64,000 nucleotides of DNA from JANOYJ01 sp963792485 (lineage in GTDB: Bacteria > Pseudomonadota > Alphaproteobacteria > Rhizobiales > Rhizobiaceae). Positions 8,786-16,807 of the stretch are shown here, in pieces; position 1 is the stretch's first letter, and each line of letters opens with the position of its first letter. The notes beneath the pieces were generated by a model. That model ran no database searches, was not told the DNA's origin, and saw nothing but the letters and a program-made list of their open reading frames with translations. Made by a program: the position numbers and the translations under genes. The stretch spans positions 379,570 to 443,569 of the forward strand of contig CAWBWL010000001.1 of assembly GCA_963792485.1 (NCBI GenBank), given 5' to 3'.

Positions 8786-9883
8786 ATGCTGGGCGGGGGG
8801 GTCGAAAAGCGGGCTTTTGCCGATCTGCCCGGCTGGGCGCAGGACGATCATCTGGCTGCATTCGAGGCGTTTCGCCGCTCGGCGCGCCACGCCCGTACCG
8901 CTCGTTACAAGGATGGCGGGCTGGGCGTGCGTTTCGCCGACATCGAGCAGGCCTTTGAGGAATCGCTTGGCGAACCGGTCTGGAATGCAAATGAAGCCAA
9001 GGCCTTTTTCGAGCGGTGGTTTGTTCCCGCGCTCGTCAAGCCCGACAAGGGCGAGCGCGGCCATGTGACAGGCTTTTACGAGCCGGTTGTTCCGGCGAGC
9101 CGCGAAAAGACAGACGGCTTTGAGGTTCCGCTTTACCGCCGTCCGCACGATCTTGTTGACGTGAATGACACCACGCGGCCACAAGGCATGGATCCCTATT
9201 TCCGCTTTGCCCGCAAGACAGCCTCGGGCCTGGCGGAGTATCCGGACCGCGGCGAAATTGAGCGTGGATTTCTGAAAGATCGCGGGCTGGAACTGGTCTA
9301 TGTCGCCGACACCGTCGAGGCCTTTTTCATTCACGTTCAAGGCGCGGCGCGCTTGACCTTCGACGACGGCTCGCAAATGCGCGTGACCTATGCCGCAAAA
9401 TCCGGCCATCCGTTCACCGGCCCTGGGCGCATCCTGATTGACAGCGGCGAGATCAATCCGAAAACGGTCTCGATGCAGTCGATCCGCGCCTGGTTCAAGG
9501 CAAACCCGGCGCGCACCAATGACATCCTCTGGCAGAACCGGTCGTTCATCTTCTTCGAGGAAAGCCCGATCGGCGACCGCGCTTTGGGCCCGGTGGCGGC
9601 CGCCAAAGTCCAGCTGACCGCAGGCCGCTCCATGGCGGTGGACCGTCTGCAGCACGTCTTCGGATCGCCCTTTTTCATTGATGCGCCCAATGTCAATGGC
9701 GGCGATAAAAAGCCCTTCCGCCGCACCATGATCGCGCAGGATACCGGTTCGGCAATTGTCGGCACAGCACGCGGCGATCTGTTCACCGGCAGCGGTGTGG
9801 CGGCGGGCAATATTGCAGGCCGCATCAACGCCTCTGCGGACTTCTACCTGCTCGTGCCCAAGCATCTTGCGGACAAGGCGTAA
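8786..9883 (+). CDS. mltA: MltA-family lytic murein transglycosylase
   Basis: MltA cleaves peptidoglycan glycan strands to give 1,6-anhydromuramyl ends. The 365-residue protein has the MltA barrel (GHVTGFYEPVV, VQGAARLTFDDGS, YAAKSGHPFTGPGR) and the 3D domain with AQDTGSAIVGTARGDLFTG, which contains the catalytic Asp. Oddly, ATG 8786 gives no signal peptide or lipobox, whereas family members are exported. No better upstream start is available because tim44 ends 3 bases earlier. It overlaps the smr start by one base (TAATG). Confidence 0.9.
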   Translation: MLGGGVEKRAFADLPGWAQDDHLAAFEAFRRSARHARTARYKDGGLGVRFADIEQAFEESLGEPVWNANEAKAFFERWFVPALVKPDKGERGHVTGFYEPVVPASREKTDGFEVPLYRRPHDLVDVNDTTRPQGMDPYFRFARKTASGLAEYPDRGEIERGFLKDRGLELVYVADTVEAFFIHVQGAARLTFDDGSQMRVTYAAKSGHPFTGPGRILIDSGEINPKTVSMQSIRAWFKANPARTNDILWQNRSFIFFEESPIGDRALGPVAAAKVQLTAGRSMAVDRLQHVFGSPFFIDAPNVNGGDKKPFRRTMIAQDTGSAIVGTARGDLFTGSGVAAGNIAGRINASADFYLLVPKHLADKA

Positions 9884-10434
9884 TGAGTGCGCTTTCAGGC
9901 CTGTCGCGGCTTGAAGACCGCATTCTGTGGGAAAAGGTCGCGCGCACCGCAACGCCGCTCAAGGGCCGTGCCTTGCCCAAGGAAGAGCACAAGACAGAGC
10001 CCGACCTCATGTCTGAGCCAATGGAAAGCGCGCCGCCATCCACGCGCCCCTCAGTCTCTGTCCAGCACCAGCGCAAGACCAAACCGCATCAGTTCCGCCT
10101 TGATGAGCCGACGCACCGCAAGCTCGCCAAAGGCAGGCTAGAAATCAGCGCCCGCATCGATCTGCACGGCCTGACCCAGGGCGATGCGCACGGACTGCTG
10201 CACTCTTTCCTGCACCGCGCCCATGCGGCGGGCCTGCGCCATGTTCTGGTGATCACCGGCAAGGGTTCGTCCTTCGGCAGCGACGGCATATTGCGCCAGG
10301 CGGTGCCGCATTGGTTCGCCACGCCTGCGTTCAGGACATTGGTGAGCGCATATGACTTTGCCCATCAATCACATGGCGGAGCGGGGGCGATCTATGTGCG
10401 GCTGCGCCGCGACACCGAGATGCGCAAGACATGA
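9883..10434 (+). CDS. Smr-domain (MutS2 C-terminal-like) protein
   Basis: The 183-residue protein has a variable N-terminal half and a C-terminal Smr domain from about residue 85: RIDLHGLTQGDAHGLLHSFL (the LDxHG-type motif) and VITGKGSSFGSDGILRQAVP. Smr domains nick DNA or cleave RNA in characterised members. It is coupled to mltA (TAATG) and overlaps the next helix-turn-helix gene by 4 bases. Confidence 0.9.
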   Translation: MSALSGLSRLEDRILWEKVARTATPLKGRALPKEEHKTEPDLMSEPMESAPPSTRPSVSVQHQRKTKPHQFRLDEPTHRKLAKGRLEISARIDLHGLTQGDAHGLLHSFLHRAHAAGLRHVLVITGKGSSFGSDGILRQAVPHWFATPAFRTLVSAYDFAHQSHGGAGAIYVRLRRDTEMRKT

Positions 10435-10781
10435 CGCCCTTCGGCGACAAGTTGCGCGAGCTGCGCCGCGCGCGAAACCTGACCCAAAGGGACATGGCGA
10501 AAGCGCTGAATGTGTCAGCCGCCTATCTGTCGGCCCTGGAGCACGGCCACCGCTCAGCCCCCTCCTTTGAATTTGTGCAAAGGGTGACCGGATTTCTGAA
10601 CGTGATCTGGGATGAAGCCGAGGACTTGCAGCGCTTGGCCCACATGTCCGATCCGAGAGTGACCATCAACACCTCTGGTCTGTCACCCAAGGCGACAGAG
10701 CTTGCCAATCTGCTGGCGCGCCGAATCACAACGCTGAAGGATGAAGACCTCAACCTCCTTTTGAAAACACTGCGCCGCTGA
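10431..10781 (+). CDS. XRE-family helix-turn-helix regulator
   Basis: This 116-residue protein has a Cro/C1-type DNA-binding domain in residues 6-60 (LRELRRARNLTQRDMAKALN followed by the recognition helix VSAAYLSALEHGHR) and a short C-terminal helical part. Its ATG overlaps the smr stop (ATGA), so it is the last gene of the tim44-mltA-smr run. Target genes are unknown. Confidence 0.9.
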   Translation: MTPFGDKLRELRRARNLTQRDMAKALNVSAAYLSALEHGHRSAPSFEFVQRVTGFLNVIWDEAEDLQRLAHMSDPRVTINTSGLSPKATELANLLARRITTLKDEDLNLLLKTLRR

Positions 10782-11282
10782 TCATTCCAGATGTTCCGGA
10801 ACATCCGGTATCGTGACCCCCGCAAGCTCCGCCAGCGTCATCCGGTTGGCGCCAAGCCGGGCAAAGCGCAGCATCAAGGCCTTGCGCGAGGCGGCCGCCA
10901 GCGGTTCATGCGGCGCGTCGCGCACAATCTCTGCATCATAGCCGTCTGACAGGATAAACCCGCACTCTCGCGGAAAAATCTCCATCGGCACATCCGGCAG
11001 TGTGGCAAAAAACAGCCGGTCGCAATGCTGCCGGTAGTCCGGCCATTTGGTATCGACTCGAAAGTCCTCGATTGAGGACTTGATTTCCACGATCCAGAAC
11101 TCGCCCTTGCGCGTCAGCGCAATGATATCCGCCCGCCGCCCGCTGGTCAGCGGCATCTCGCACAGCATCGCATGCCCAAATGACAGAAAAAGCCGCTGCA
11201 CCCCGCGCCGCACGGTCAAGGCCCGCTGCGACTGGCGGCCGTCAATCAGGGGATTGGGGAGGTCGGAGAGGAGGAAGGGCAT
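10782..11282 (-). CDS. mmcB: MmcB family DNA repair protein
   Basis: The product (166 residues from ATG 11282) has a PD-(D/E)XK nuclease-like core: RRADIIALTRKGEFWIVEIK with the Asp and E-x-K residues, then FRVDTKWPDYRQHCDRLFFA. MmcB belongs to a small mitomycin-C-induced set of DNA repair genes first described in Caulobacter. In-frame starts upstream exist (ATG 11318, TTG 11357), but similarity to the family begins near DGRQSQRALTVRRG, so the shorter start is used. Its stop abuts that of the convergent XRE gene with no gap. Confidence 0.88.
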   Translation of the reverse strand: MPFLLSDLPNPLIDGRQSQRALTVRRGVQRLFLSFGHAMLCEMPLTSGRRADIIALTRKGEFWIVEIKSSIEDFRVDTKWPDYRQHCDRLFFATLPDVPMEIFPRECGFILSDGYDAEIVRDAPHEPLAAASRKALMLRFARLGANRMTLAELAGVTIPDVPEHLE

Positions 11283-11363
11283 GAGATAGCAGGCTGCCAG
11301 CCCCTTAAATAGGTCCATTAAATACACGCGGATCTTAACGTTTTTTTCCAACGGCAACGCGGA

Positions 11364-11692
11364 TTAACCTTCCCTTAAATCCGCAACTAGTTTCTCGATA
11401 AGGCCGGTTTTCAACAAGGCGGGCCACGTCCGGCGCTTGAACGCCCCGGTAGTCCCGCTCAGGCTGGTGCGAAAGCGCGCGGATGGAGCTAGGCCCGGAC
11501 TGCCGCAGCGCACGCAGCAGTGACCATCGGTTCAAGGTCATAACACGAAGAAACTGTTCACATACTGGCAAAGGAGAGGCTGGCCGGCTGCGTCGCGAAA
11601 TCTCCCTCGTCAAGCTTTCTGGCCATATCGACGGCAAGGACATGCGTTAAGAATGCATCCATGCTCGCGACCTGAATTTTGACTTCATCCAT
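11364..11692 (-). pseudogene. TumA-like antitoxin (helix-turn-helix), two +1 frameshifts
   Basis: From ATG 11692 the first frame reads MDEVKIQVASMDAFL...DMARKLDEGDF, the second EQFLRVMTLNRWSLLRALRQ with helix-turn-helix GPSSIRALSHQPERDYRGVQ, and the third TGLIEKLVADLREG up to TAA at 11364-11366. This matches the small HTH antitoxins that follow DUF6516 toxins. Dropping one base after SFASM and one from the GAAAACC run gives an uninterrupted 108-residue protein. Both changes look like single inserted bases. The family call rests on recognised motifs and the adjacent toxin. Confidence 0.65.
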
Positions 11693-11703
11693 GACCGCGT
11701 TCC

Positions 11704-11992
11704 TTATTTGACATCCAGCTCGAAATCCCAAAAGCAATTGTTTCAGTGATTTGAACTGCCCTACCTCGCCAAATTCGCCGGCGGCATAGTGCCGGTGGTC
11801 GACCCCTCGGCCGCGCTTCATTATCATATCCGATAATTCGCTCTCCACTTCGCCCGTAAAAAAGCGAATACTTCTCGGCCAGTGAGGCCGCTCGATTGTC
11901 GAGTACGGCAACTTCCAAATCTTGATCTCGACGATTGCGCCGTCTTCAGTCTCGAAGCGTTTGTGACGGATCAGAGTTGCGGACTTACGCAT
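11704..11992 (-). pseudogene. TumE-like toxin (DUF6516), frameshifted
   Basis: Three frames are needed to read the family: ATG 11992 gives HKRFETEDGAIVEIKIWKLP, the next frame EKYSLFYGRSGERIIGYDNE, then the diagnostic GDHRHY motif and FKSLKQL, and finally FWDFELDVK before TAA at 11704-11706. DUF6516/TumE proteins are toxins whose genes precede a small HTH antitoxin, as here (11-base gap). About 95 residues result if the shifts are undone. At least two of the shifts look like extra bases. Whether the module is dead or mis-sequenced cannot be decided here. Confidence 0.65.
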
Positions 11993-12097
11993 ATGCAAAA
12001 AATAACCAAATCGTAATATCAATCATGGAGGTTCAATAGCGCATTTTCGAAGTGAAGAGCTGCTGTCCTTTGCTTAACGCCGCCTTACCAAACATGC

Positions 12098-12113
12098 TTA
12101 ATCGCCCGTTAAC
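12098..12113 (+). promoter_or_regulatory. CtrA-type box upstream of a possible small lipoprotein
   Basis: TTAA (12098-12101), seven bases, TTAAC (12109-12113) fits the CtrA consensus and has the same form as the box in the origin region. A further TTAAC half-site lies at 12074-12078. It is 80-95 bases upstream of the 12193 small gene candidate. The assignment is by motif only. Confidence 0.35.
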
Positions 12114-12192
12114 CGCCGCGCGCTACCACATTGGCCAGTAAATCTGACCGGACCATGCAGGGGAAGACGATGCGCGGGAAACTGCTTTTTTC

Positions 12193-12297
12193 ATGGACAT
12201 ATTGCTGGCTGCTGCAGCGCTCTCCGGCTGCTCCACTTCCGGCGGCCCCGGTATTACCTGCCGGACCTGCTACGGCTCGGTGACGGAGACGGCATAA
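12193..12297 (+). CDS. Possible very small lipoprotein
   Basis: ATG 12193 opens a 34-residue frame, MDILLAAAALSGCSTSGG and so on, with a classical lipobox LSGC followed by STSGG and a short Cys-containing tail (CRTC). An upstream start at 12170 (MRGKLLF) would give a better positively charged signal peptide if the run of six T at 12185-12191 were one base different. No homologue is recognised, and nothing downstream continues the frame convincingly. It may be a real small lipoprotein, a frameshifted gene start, or chance. Confidence 0.3.
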   Translation: MDILLAAAALSGCSTSGGPGITCRTCYGSVTETA

Positions 12298-12913
12298 GCC
12301 GTCCTTAACCGTCCATTCCGACCGCCAAAGTGCCGCTTCAAAAAATACCTGCGCAAGGAAAGACAGCTGAACGCCAAGGGCGCCAATGGAAAAAGCCCGG
12401 CACCATCGTCGTCGAGAGCCGGCGCCCGGCTATCTTTATCTGAGAGCGAACCAACAAAAAATGGCAAGGCCATGCGGACGTTACGGCAAGGGCGTTGGCA
12501 GACAGGGCTTTGGATGGCGCGGCACGGCGCGCATTGCGCCTGAAAGCGCGAATGGCCGCGCTGGGTCGTCAAGCGCCGCCGAACCGGGCAATGATCAAAC
12601 TATGTGGAGGCAAGCTCGACCTCGCCCAAATTCGCCGATGTCGGCATCCTCGGCAACCTCTCCGGCCACAAAAGCGAGCGGCCGAAAAAACATCCGAAGC
12701 GCGGCGCGCATGGATGTCATCTGTCCAACAAGGGCGGCTGAACCCTATCGAAATGGCTATCGCAAAACTGCACGGCACGCCGCAGCAGAATCGCGCACAA
12801 GTGAAGTCCTCTGGCAAGGCCATAGCGAACGGCTGCTCACTCTTTACAGCAGGATATGATTGACCTCTACAATCGCAGCGGATGTCGGCGCGAAAGTGAT
12901 CGTCAGATAGGCT
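12298..12913. other. Stretch without a recognisable gene
   Basis: About 600 bases with no frame that looks like a conserved protein. The longest frames (12386-12859 and 12495-12863, forward; 12569-12823, reverse) overlap each other, lack ribosome binding sites and have low-complexity Arg/Ala/Ser composition typical of non-coding high-GC DNA. The region sits between the TumE/TumA remnant and the nfuA-like gene and may be decayed accessory DNA. Confidence 0.5.
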
Positions 12914-13483
12914 CTAGACCGCCTCAACCTCGCGCACTTCCGGCACAAAATGCCGCAACAGGTTCTGAATGCCGTGCTTCAGCGTCGCCGTTGAGGAAGG
13001 GCAGCCGGCGCATGAGCCCTTCATGTTCAGGAACACAGTTCCGTCCTTGAAGCCCTTGAACGTGATGTCGCCGCCATCCTGTGCGACGGCTGGGCGCACC
13101 CGGGTTTCGAGCAATTCCTTGATGGTCAGGACAATTTCCCTGTCGCCTTCGTCGAAGAACTCGCCTTCAGCTGCGGCGGGCCGTGCGGCTGCCCCGGAAG
13201 CCATCACCGGATCGCCGGAGATGAAGTGTTCCATGATCGTGCCGAGCACTGCCGGCTTCAAATGCTGCCATTCCGGCCCGTCCGCCTTGGTGACGGTGAT
13301 AAAGTCGTAGCCAAAGAAGACGCCCTCCACGGACGGAATGCCAAACAGCTTTTCCGCAAGCGGCGAGCGCCCTTCCGCCTCACCTTCATCGCGAAAGTCG
13401 GCTGTGCCCTCGTTCAACACGACTTTTCCGGGCAAAAACTTCAAAGTCGCCGGATTGGGCGTCGCTTCAGTCTGAATGAACAT
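12914..13483 (-). CDS. NifU/Nfu-type iron-sulfur cluster scaffold protein
   Basis: The 189-residue protein starts with the Nfu N-terminal domain (MFIQTEATPNPATLKFLPG) and ends with a NifU-like domain containing the cluster-binding CxxC in GSCAGCPSSTATLKHGIQ. Such proteins carry and deliver Fe-S clusters to target enzymes. The arrangement of N-domain plus NifU domain is the common alphaproteobacterial and mitochondrial NFU1-like form. Length is standard. A universal stress protein gene lies upstream on the same strand, 64 bases away. Confidence 0.93.
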   Translation of the reverse strand: MFIQTEATPNPATLKFLPGKVVLNEGTADFRDEGEAEGRSPLAEKLFGIPSVEGVFFGYDFITVTKADGPEWQHLKPAVLGTIMEHFISGDPVMASGAAARPAAAEGEFFDEGDREIVLTIKELLETRVRPAVAQDGGDITFKGFKDGTVFLNMKGSCAGCPSSTATLKHGIQNLLRHFVPEVREVEAV

Positions 13484-13547
13484 GGAAAGGCTCCAAATAT
13501 TGGAATACTTCTAAACTATAGGACTTGCCGGCCCGCGCTGCAAGAGT

Positions 13548-14039
13548 TCAGGCAACCGCCTCAATGTCCTCATCCGACAAATCATGCGGCACGACGGTGA
13601 CCGGGATCGAAAAAGACGGCCCCCGCCCCGCAATGGCCTGCACAAGCGGCCCTGGACCCTCCTTGCCGGAACCTGCCGCGAGCACCAGAATGGCAATGTC
13701 TTGATCTTCGTCAATCAGAGCGTGGATTTCCTCGGTCTTGGCGCCTTCCCGCACCGTGTTTTCAAACTCCAGATTGGGAATCTCACGCAGTTTCGCGCCA
13801 AATTTCTCCAAAGCCAGCGCCGCCCGCTCGTTCGCCTCGGCTCGCATGATCTTCTCGACGCCCATGAATTGCTGAAAATCAGCGGTTTCAATGACATAGA
13901 GCAGCACCAGAATGCCGCCGGTGGAAAGCGCCCGGCGCGACGCATAGGCGACGGCGCGCTCGCATTCCGGCGTGTCATCGACAATCGCCAAAAACTTGCG
14001 GCGGTGACCTGATTCTCTGGAAAGACGGCGTGAGACCAT
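13548..14039 (-). CDS. Universal stress protein (UspA family)
   Basis: This 163-residue protein has one Usp domain: KFLAIVDDTPECERAVAYA at the start, VLLYVIE in strand 2, and the nucleotide-binding-like end VLAAGSGKEGPGPLVQAIAG followed by PVTVVP. Whether it binds ATP cannot be stated; the G-2X-G-9X-G pattern is only partly kept. It lies between trpS and the nfuA-like gene on the same strand. Confidence 0.88.
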   Translation of the reverse strand: MVSRRLSRESGHRRKFLAIVDDTPECERAVAYASRRALSTGGILVLLYVIETADFQQFMGVEKIMRAEANERAALALEKFGAKLREIPNLEFENTVREGAKTEEIHALIDEDQDIAILVLAAGSGKEGPGPLVQAIAGRGPSFSIPVTVVPHDLSDEDIEAVA

Positions 14040-14083
14040 GAATTTAATCTGCCATTAGCTGGGGAAGGCCGCAAGCGGCTTAC

Positions 14084-15151
14084 TCAGTCCCGCAACATGC
14101 CCAATATGTCTTTGACTTCGCGAATGGTAATCTCAGCAATCGCCCTCGCGCGGCCGCCGCCTTCAGACAGGACCGCATCGACATAGGCCGGATCAGCCGA
14201 AATGCGCCGCATTTCCCCCGCGATCGGCGCAAGTTTCATCACCGCCAGATCGGCGAGTGCCGGCTTGAACGTCGAAAACTGGCTGCCGCCAAACTCTGCC
14301 AACACAGCCTCACGCGTTGCATCAGAGAGCGCCGCATAAATCCCGACAAGATTGTCCGCATCCGGCCGCCCCTCAAGTCCCTTGATTTCAGACGGCAGCG
14401 GCTCGGTATCGGTCTTCGCCTTGCGGATTTTCCGGGAGATGGTGTCCGCATCGTCCGTTAGATTGATCCGCGACAAATCCGACGGGTCGGACTTTGACAT
14501 CTTCTTCGTGCCATCGCGCAGCGACATCACGCGCGTCGCCGGTCCTTCAATGATCGGCTCGGTCAGCGGAAAATAGCCATGTCCGTCATTGTCCCCGAAA
14601 CGCATCGGCACGCCAAGGCCGAGCGCTGCGATCCGCCCAGAAAAATCACTGTTGAACTTCTGCGCGATGTCCCTGGTGAGTTCCAAATGCTGTTTCTGAT
14701 CGTCGCCCACCGGCACGTGCGTCGCCCGATACACGAGAATGTCCGCCGCCATCAAATTCGGATAGGAGTAGAGCCCAACCGAGGCGTTCTCGCGGTCCTT
14801 GCCGGCCTTGTCCTTGAACTGCGTCATCCGGTTCAGCCAGCCGAGGCGCGCGACGCAGTTGAAAACCCAGGCAAGCTCCGCATGCTGCGGCACGCGGCTT
14901 TGGTTGAAGACGATGTGCTTCTTGGCGTCGATCCCCGCAGCCAGAAAAGCGGCGGCAACCTCCCGCGTTGACTTCGACAGCTCAACCGGATCCTGCGGCA
15001 TGGTGATCGCATGCATGTCGACCACGCAATAGATACATTCGCTTGTCCCCTGCAGCGTGACAAACTTCTTCAAGGCGCCGAGATAATTGCCGAGGTGCAG
15101 ATTGCCAGTGGGCTGCACGCCGGAAAAAACGCGCGGGGTGAATTGGGACAT
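14084..15151 (-). CDS. trpS: Tryptophanyl-tRNA synthetase
   Basis: A class Ic aminoacyl-tRNA synthetase that charges tRNA-Trp. The HIGH-type motif is PTGNLHLGNYLG near the start and the KMSKS loop is TKKMSKSDPSD. The product is 355 residues from ATG 15151; a GTG at 15166 in the same frame is an alternative. Length agrees with the family. Confidence 0.96.
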   Translation of the reverse strand: MSQFTPRVFSGVQPTGNLHLGNYLGALKKFVTLQGTSECIYCVVDMHAITMPQDPVELSKSTREVAAAFLAAGIDAKKHIVFNQSRVPQHAELAWVFNCVARLGWLNRMTQFKDKAGKDRENASVGLYSYPNLMAADILVYRATHVPVGDDQKQHLELTRDIAQKFNSDFSGRIAALGLGVPMRFGDNDGHGYFPLTEPIIEGPATRVMSLRDGTKKMSKSDPSDLSRINLTDDADTISRKIRKAKTDTEPLPSEIKGLEGRPDADNLVGIYAALSDATREAVLAEFGGSQFSTFKPALADLAVMKLAPIAGEMRRISADPAYVDAVLSEGGGRARAIAEITIREVKDILGMLRD

Positions 15152-15217
15152 AAGCAGGCTCGGCACTTTTCAGGGATCGGACGAATTCAGGCGGCGCTTA
15201 TGGACGAGAGCGGCCCG

Positions 15218-16807
15218 TCATTCAAGCGTTTCAACGGGAGCCCTGTCTTTGCGCTTGCGCGTGAAGGCAGACTTCAATTCCTTCCAGTTCAAGCCGCCGG
15301 TTCCCACGACCAGAGCGATATAAAAAAGGAAGGCAGCAAAAAGTATACCCAGCGTAGACACTATCCGCACAAGCACAGACGGGCTTTGCAGCAACTGCGG
15401 CCAAAGCGCTTGCACTGCATAGAGCAGTCCGCCCATCAGCACGGATGACAGAACGATCATCGCCATCTTGCGCCATGAGGCCGCAGACGGCCGGAAATGA
15501 TTGCGCGACCAGAGCGCGCCGCCAAGCAGGATGGCGTTGGCCCAGGCGGAGAGCGACGTCGCAGCGGCAATCGCCACATGGCCCCATGTGCTGAACAGCG
15601 CGAAGGACAGAACGATATTGATGATGACGGCGGCCAGGGAAAACCAGAGCGGCGTCTTCATGTCTTCGCGGGCGAAGAAGCCTGGCTGGAAAACCTTGAC
15701 CAGCACATAGGCAGGCAGGCCTGATGCAAAAGCCGCCAGCGCCGTCGCGGTCAAAGCTGTGGTCTCGGCGGTGAACGCGCCACGCTGATAGAGAATGTTG
15801 ACGATGGGCGCGGGCATGACCATCATCGCCACGGCAGCCGGCAGTGTCAGCGCCAGCGCAAATTCCAGCGAGCGGTTCTGCAAATGCTCCGCCTCGGCGT
15901 GCCGCTCGCCTTTGAGCGACCGTGCAAGCTCCGGCAACAGCACCACGCCAATCGCAACGCCAATGACGCCGAGCGGCAGCTGGTTGATGCGGTCGGCATA
16001 GTTCAAAAGCGCGATTGCGCCGTCCTGTCCTGAAGCAATGATGCGGCCGATCATGATGTTGATCTGCACCACGCCTCCGGTCAGCATCGCCGGTCCCATC
16101 AGAATCAACAGCTGTTTCACTTCCGGCGTGAGCTTGGGCATGCGCAAAGACAGCGGAAATGCCGTGCGCCGGGTGGCTATGAACAACAGCAGAAGCTGCG
16201 CGATGCCGGAGGTCAGAACACCCCAAGACAAAAGCCGCCCGGTGGCGAACGCATCCATGCCGGCCCACAGTGCATAGGCGGTCACTGCGGACATGATGAT
16301 GTTCAAAAGCACCGGCACAAACGCGGCGAGAAAATAATGCCGCAGGGAGTTCATGATGCCCGACAGCATGGCGACCAGCGACATGCACAAAAGATAGGGG
16401 AACATGACCCGCGTCAGTTCGACGGTCAAATTGAACTTGTCCGGTGTGTCGGCAAAGGCGGGCGCGACAACAGTGCCGACCACGGCTGGCATGAATATCA
16501 TGGCGAGCGCGCTGAGACCGATAAGGGCCGTCAGCAGAACCGCGAGCACTTGTTCTGCAAAGTTGCGCGCCTCGCTCATGCCGCCGGATTCCACCGTGCC
16601 GGCAAATTTCGGCACAAAGGCCGAGTTGAACGCCCCTTCTGCGAACAGACGGCGAAAGAGGTTTGGAAACGCAAACGCCGCATAAAACGCATCCGCCACC
16701 GGACCCGCGCCCAGCGCGGCGCCAATCAGCGCCTCACGGACAAATCCCAGCACACGGCTCGCCAGCGTCGCGCTCCCGACAGAGGCGAATTTCTTCACAA
16801 GACTCAT
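15218..16807 (-). CDS. murJ: Lipid II flippase MurJ
   Basis: MurJ (MviN) flips lipid II across the inner membrane for peptidoglycan synthesis. The 529-residue protein shows the characteristic start VGSATLASRVLGFVRE, the FRRLFAEGAFNSAFVPKF motif with conserved Arg residues, and about 14 hydrophobic segments. Its ATG overlaps the glnD stop (4 bases), so glnD-murJ is a coupled pair, as in other Hyphomicrobiales. Confidence 0.95.
   Translation of the reverse strand: MSLVKKFASVGSATLASRVLGFVREALIGAALGAGPVADAFYAAFAFPNLFRRLFAEGAFNSAFVPKFAGTVESGGMSEARNFAEQVLAVLLTALIGLSALAMIFMPAVVGTVVAPAFADTPDKFNLTVELTRVMFPYLLCMSLVAMLSGIMNSLRHYFLAAFVPVLLNIIMSAVTAYALWAGMDAFATGRLLSWGVLTSGIAQLLLLFIATRRTAFPLSLRMPKLTPEVKQLLILMGPAMLTGGVVQINIMIGRIIASGQDGAIALLNYADRINQLPLGVIGVAIGVVLLPELARSLKGERHAEAEHLQNRSLEFALALTLPAAVAMMVMPAPIVNILYQRGAFTAETTALTATALAAFASGLPAYVLVKVFQPGFFAREDMKTPLWFSLAAVIINIVLSFALFSTWGHVAIAAATSLSAWANAILLGGALWSRNHFRPSAASWRKMAMIVLSSVLMGGLLYAVQALWPQLLQSPSVLVRIVSTLGILFAAFLFYIALVVGTGGLNWKELKSAFTRKRKDRAPVETLE

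Noticed and set aside
8000..9952. A 650-residue reverse-strand reading frame
   Set aside because: It lies entirely antisense to the Tim44-domain and mltA genes, which are clearly conserved; long antisense frames are expected in high-GC DNA.
11364..11378. CtrA-like box TTAA-N7-TTAA at the end of the antitoxin remnant
   Set aside because: It overlaps the stop codon of that gene and is 80 bases from the mmcB start; spacing may be coincidental, so it was not listed as a site.
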